From the NCBI RefSeq assembly GCF_963576615.1, contig NC_088708.1, forward strand, positions 57,399,196 to 57,463,195: 64,000 nt of DNA, given 5' to 3'. The translations under genes were made by a program, and so were the position numbers. The notes beneath the pieces were generated by a model, which searched no databases, was not told where the DNA came from, and saw nothing but the letters and a program-made list of their open reading frames with translations. Below are positions 57,101 through 60,100 of this stretch, one piece after another; positions within the stretch are counted from its first letter, which is position 1; the number at the start of each line of letters is the position of its first letter. Source of the stretch: Watersipora subatra. Its lineage: Eukaryota; Bryozoa; Gymnolaemata; Cheilostomatida; Watersiporidae.

Positions 57101-60100
57101 AGTTTTCTCATCAAAATTCTTGGAGTAATAAATTAATACATCTTTAGACCAATTTCAAGCAAATATATATTGTTAGTCTGCGCATGTTTGCTAACAATGA
57201 ATGTTATTTTTGAGAAAAATATGATTCCAAGATTCAAGAACTTAGCATGACAAATAAATTTAAAAGCCTTTCATTTATATTTTTATATAAAAGCTACAGA
57301 GATAGAAAAACCACCCAGTATTTCAAATTAATCAGGTGGACTAAGTCTTAGGAAAATTACCAAAAAGGAAAAATGGATGCTCATCCAATATTAAAAATTG
57401 TGCAGATTTAAATGATAGACCTACTATGGCATCGGGTGCTTCTCACAGAGATCTTTTGAGGCTTCGACAAAGTGCTTTGCAGCTGTCTCTGTATATTGCT
57501 CAGCAACAAGTTTGACGAATGCGGTGGCAGCATTGCGAGACCTGCTGCTTGTATACCGCCCCAAAAGCAAAAGCAAGCACTTGAACACTCCTTTTAACAA
57601 TTGCTCATTGAATCCTGCAAAACCAATTCACAAATTGTCCACTAATTTAAGAGTGTGGTTTTTAACAGAACTATTATATTTACCAGAATACAATACTATG
57701 AGGTTGGCTTAAAACACAATTTGACCTTGCAATAGCCGTAAATGTTAAATGTCTAACTAATAAGCAGCAAGAGCCATTGAATTTACTAAACCTAAAGGGA
57801 ATAAACCTCAAGGGAGTGGCGAGCTGCAGGTCAACCATAGATTTGATTTTGGGTCACGGGAGAGCTTTGGTTTCAGATATCAAATCTTATACAATCTTAT
57901 ACATGTTTATCAACTTTAGAATTCCTAATGAAGTGAATTAGTAAAAAAAATCAGAAAAATGGTAAAAATATGCAGTTCAAAAGCATTTGTGTTGAGACAA
58001 GTACTGACCTGAATCTGTGTCTAGTATAAGTTCAGTGAGTTGATTGAGGGCATCGCATATTTTAGCAGTAGAACTTGAGGACAAGATACTCTTTAAAGTC
58101 TTCAAAACCTCGGCAAGCTGCGTGCAAAACATTAATAAAAATGTACCTCCAATATATCTTATCAAATCACACAGAGCTTCCACCTCAACACCTACTTGAA
58201 CTGAGAAAAAACGCTTCACAGTTATTTGATGGTATAATGTAGGACTGGGTATTCAATTTAGCAACACTATGTGTTAGAGGCTTTCATATTAATGATTAAC
58301 TAAATAAATGATTTTTAGTGACACTCCACAGGAAGTAAAGATGCGAGGCTTCACAGATATTCACATAAGTGAAAGTCGAAACACCAACCAAGCCTACACA
58401 TGTTGTGAAAGAGCTTACGAGACAGTCAACATTATTTTAATTTACAGTTCTAATATTATTCATTTGGCAAGCTTTTGCAGAAGTGAATGGAGAGGTCAAT
58501 GACTAACAGGGTTTTTTAACAATATTGCTAAAACTATTGATTTGGCTAGCAGAAAAGCTTGGTTTTAAACAATGCTATTTTTAAATCTAATGTTTCTGCA
58601 GAACTGCTTCATGATAACCTAACTCAAATCCTATCCATGATATAACTGCGGAAGCTGTGCTGTAAAACCAAAATACCTTGATATCTATCTATAATATCTA
58701 TCCATACCTTGATATACTATCGAGCAGCACTTGATAGATGTGAATGAATTCACATCTATCGAGTACTGCTGTCTAGCCTTGCAAGCTGTATCATAACGTA
58801 TGCATAGTTTTTAAAGCTGAAACATGCTATCGCTTTTACGACTAACATGAATGGCAAACAAAATCTTACCATTGTAATGGCTAATCTTCTAGATTTGAAG
58901 TTAATTGTTCTGAGATTTTCTTCCTTAATTATATTGACATGTTGGAACAATTATTGTTGCTGGAGCTTATTTAATTTATCTAGTTGAAACTGGATGGCAC
59001 TGGTTATAATTCTGTTTACATTTCATGTCAAAAAATAGGTCTGAAGAGCCAATATTTTAGATGGTGTCAAGTGTGTGAAGAGAAGTACCTAACCTAATGC
59101 TCGATATAGAGCTAGATGAGTAGGAGTAATAAAAGTAAAGAGTGCTACTGGATGAGAGCAGACACGAATGATGATGTAAAAACATTAAAACTAGTTTGCA
59201 ATAATTTTTTTACGCGAATGAGAGAAACAAACTCAGCCACTAAAGGAGAAACCCATTGTTTGTAATAACATGAATCTTCAGATTAAGTGCGACATTTCTA
59301 CTACCTACAATTCTTAAGGTTTTATCTGACCCATTTAATCTTGGTTCAGCTACAATTTTCACCACTTCTAGTTCAACAAGTAGTTGGAATAATGGGAGCA
59401 TTGATTAATGTTTCACGGACTTTGTTAATGCCAATTCAACTAGAGATTTGCTAAATTTGTTGTAAACTTCGTGAAAAAGGATAAAATGGTTGAAATGCCT
59501 CAGGATGATTTGCTGCACAGCTGTTTGAAGAGAACTGCACAGAAGTATTAAAAGCAGAGCTCCTAGCAGGTCATTATAGTTGTTTTTGTTCAGTCATATT
59601 TGCTGCGACTAACACCGAGTGTAACCCAAAGGCTGATAAATTTAAAAAAGTGCAGTAGTTTGTCAGATATAGACTTTTTCATATTTCTAAATTTAATTAT
59701 CGTAAAGCCTCTAATTGAACACAACAGCGCTCTATTTTCAACCTTTTTTTATAGTGGTGGTCAATTGGAGGCGGCGTTCAAATAGAGGCTAGCGTTCTAT
59801 TTTTCAAATGGCTCATTGGAATTTTCGGAAGATAAATTTAGCCCTAATACGGGCGAAGCAAATGTCACCGACTGCCTTAAACAAGGAACCAATATTAGCC
59901 TAAGACAGTAATTAATTTTATAGCGTTGCTTTAAATGTTCATCTACCATTGTAAATTTAAGCCATTTTTTTATATATGTAGGCTACTTCGAAGTAGAAAG
60001 ACCGCGTTAAACAGAGAACTACTACTAGCCTGAGACCGTTATTGATTATTGCTATGGCGTTGCTTTCAAAGTTTTAATGGAAAAAACGCAAAGCTTTGAA

